Shown here in pieces: positions 12,546 to 13,675 of a DNA stretch of 13,675 nt. This DNA is from Desulfobulbus sp. Its GTDB lineage: Bacteria; Desulfobacterota; Desulfobulbia; Desulfobulbales; Desulfobulbaceae. The position numbers and the translations under genes are program-made. Position 1 is the stretch's first letter; every line of letters begins with the position of its first letter. The notes below the pieces were generated by a model that made no database searches, was not told where the DNA came from, and saw only the letters and a program-made list of their open reading frames with translations. Where the stretch lies: the NCBI GenBank assembly GCA_017998195.1, contig JAGODN010000020.1, positions 1 through 13,675 of the forward strand. Reading direction: 5' to 3'.

Positions 12546-13675
12546 ATGAAGGTATCTTCGCCCCCCCGATTCCAGCGCGCCTTTCATCGGTTCCTGTGGC
12601 CCGTTCTGCTGATGACCACTTGGCTCTGGCTTGCCGGCATGGGGCAGGTTCTGGGTGCCGAGCCTGTGCCCGGGGCAGGTGCCGCCTTTGACCAGGAGTC
12701 GTATGCCGATCAGTACCAGGCGGCCAAAGACTTTTTCCACCGACTCGAACAGGACAGCACCTTCGGGCGCGAACGGGGGCACTGGTTGCAGGGGGCCAGA
12801 AATTTCCGCAAGATTCACCTGTCCCAGAAAAGAAGCGCGCTCGGTCCTCCCAGCCTGTTCATGCTGGGCAAACTGTACCGCCAGATGTACGAACGGTTTC
12901 ATGTGCCCATCGACCTGGACAATGCCATCACCTCGTTCAAGGATCTGGCCGCCCTCTATCCGGCCAACTCGCTCGCCGACGACGCCCTGCTCGCCGCCGC
13001 CGAGAGCCTGCACCTACGGGCGGGCGGGGAGGACGAGGCCAGGGCGGTGCTGCGCACCATCATTGAAGTGTACCCCAAGGGCGACCAGCGTCCCACGGCC
13101 CTGGCCAGGCTACTGGCGCCGTCCGGGCCCGTTCCCGCCGCCCAGGCAGCCGCTCCCCGACAGGCGGCAGCGCCCGCGGCGACGCTTGCTTCGGTCGCAG
13201 TCGCCGATTCGGGGAACAGTCCGCCGCCGTCAGGATTGGCCGAGATTGCCCCGGTCAAATACTGGTCCTCCGCCAACTACACCCGCATCGTCATCGAGGC
13301 GACCGCAGCCGTTCCCTTTGCCCCCACCCTGCTGGAAAAAAGCGGTGACCAACCGCGACGACTCTATGTCGATTTTGCGCAGAGCCATATTCCGGCGCAC
13401 CTGCGCAATCCCATCCCCATCGGTGACGGCCTGCTCAGGCAGGCGAGGGCCGGCCAGTTCAGCAGCGACACGGTACGGGTGGTCCTTGATATCGATTCGC
13501 TCTCCGACTACAAGGTGTTCAGCCTCAATGACCCGTTCCGGGTGGTCATCGACGTCCACGGTCACAGGCAGGCCCCGGTTCGGATAGCGCAGGGGGACAA
13601 CGGCGGCAGGGTGCCGGTCACGGTGACCAAAACCTCGGTCGCCCGGCCCAGGAAAACGGGCGGGCAACCGATGGT
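12546..13675 (+). CDS. Exported N-acetylmuramoyl-L-alanine amidase, N-terminal part (TPR + AMIN; 3' end outside window)
   Basis: The frame is open from ATG 12546 to the right edge, giving 376 codons without a stop. An in-frame TAG at 12534 makes this ATG the first possible start. A basic N-terminus and hydrophobic core (about 15-37) ending VLGA-EP look like a Sec signal peptide. Residues about 45-200 are a helical TPR-like region with YPANSLADDALLAAAESLHLRAG and a second YPKGD repeat. An Ala/Pro linker (about 200-230) leads to an AMIN domain (about 236-339) with KYWSSANYTRIVIEA, IPIGDGLLRQARAGQ and FRVVIDVHG. This order matches deltaproteobacterial AmiC-like amidases, in which AMIN targets the enzyme to the septum and a C-terminal zinc amidase domain cuts peptide from MurNAc. 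The amidase domain itself is not seen, so the catalytic assignment is inferred from architecture. Confidence 0.82.
   Translation, partial: MKVSSPPRFQRAFHRFLWPVLLMTTWLWLAGMGQVLGAEPVPGAGAAFDQESYADQYQAAKDFFHRLEQDSTFGRERGHWLQGARNFRKIHLSQKRSALGPPSLFMLGKLYRQMYERFHVPIDLDNAITSFKDLAALYPANSLADDALLAAAESLHLRAGGEDEARAVLRTIIEVYPKGDQRPTALARLLAPSGPVPAAQAAAPRQAAAPAATLASVAVADSGNSPPPSGLAEIAPVKYWSSANYTRIVIEATAAVPFAPTLLEKSGDQPRRLYVDFAQSHIPAHLRNPIPIGDGLLRQARAGQFSSDTVRVVLDIDSLSDYKVFSLNDPFRVVIDVHGHRQAPVRIAQGDNGGRVPVTVTKTSVARPRKTGGQPM

Overview
The window is a GC-rich bacterial chromosome segment, densely packed with housekeeping and cell-envelope genes. I see no insertion sequences, phage genes, CRISPR arrays, tRNAs or rRNAs. 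The gene set suggests a deltaproteobacterial (Desulfobacterota-like) Gram-negative: a short Geobacter-type endonuclease III, a TPR+AMIN periplasmic amidase, and a Wzz / ExeA-like ATPase / tyrosine-kinase trio like those of XrtA (PEP-CTERM) polysaccharide loci. The taxonomy is inference from protein style, not a database match.

Layout. (1) 1-455 (+): 3' part of lgt, converging on a minus-strand HU gene (475-747). (2) 748-934: HU promoter region with a perfect 9-bp inverted repeat and a cluster of CTAG sites. (3) 935-6753 (-): a tightly packed operon transcribed right to left: YfcE-like phosphoesterase, HIT-family hydrolase, mutS, nth joined in frame to xth, and a NarL/FixJ response regulator. 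Every junction except nth/xth is a 4-bp start/stop overlap (GTGA or ATGA). At nth/xth there is no stop codon, so the sequence predicts a 483-aa bifunctional DNA-repair protein, with a good internal Shine-Dalgarno that could also give free exonuclease III. (4) 6754-6947: divergent promoter region. (5) 6948-8432 (+): efp followed after 3 bp by epmA, i.e. elongation factor P with the ligase that beta-lysylates it. (6) 8433-8686: intergenic region with a hairpin, a promoter candidate and a 14-bp direct repeat. (7) 8687-12196 (+): polysaccharide chain-length/co-polymerase protein, ExeA-like AAA ATPase and BY-family tyrosine autokinase. (8) 12197-12545: 349 bp without a gene, holding several hairpins, an AT-rich palindrome and a promoter candidate. 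(9) 12546-end (+): start of an exported N-acetylmuramoyl-L-alanine amidase, cut off by the window before its catalytic domain.

How the genes fit together. The minus-strand operon combines mismatch repair (MutS), oxidised-base excision (Nth), AP-site/3'-end processing (Xth) and two small hydrolases with a response regulator that has no partner kinase in view. The plus-strand genes serve translation of polyproline stretches (EF-P/EpmA), surface polysaccharide assembly and peptidoglycan remodelling. The most unusual features are the Nth-Xth fusion, the orphan regulator at the end of a repair operon, and the CTAG cluster between that regulator and HU.
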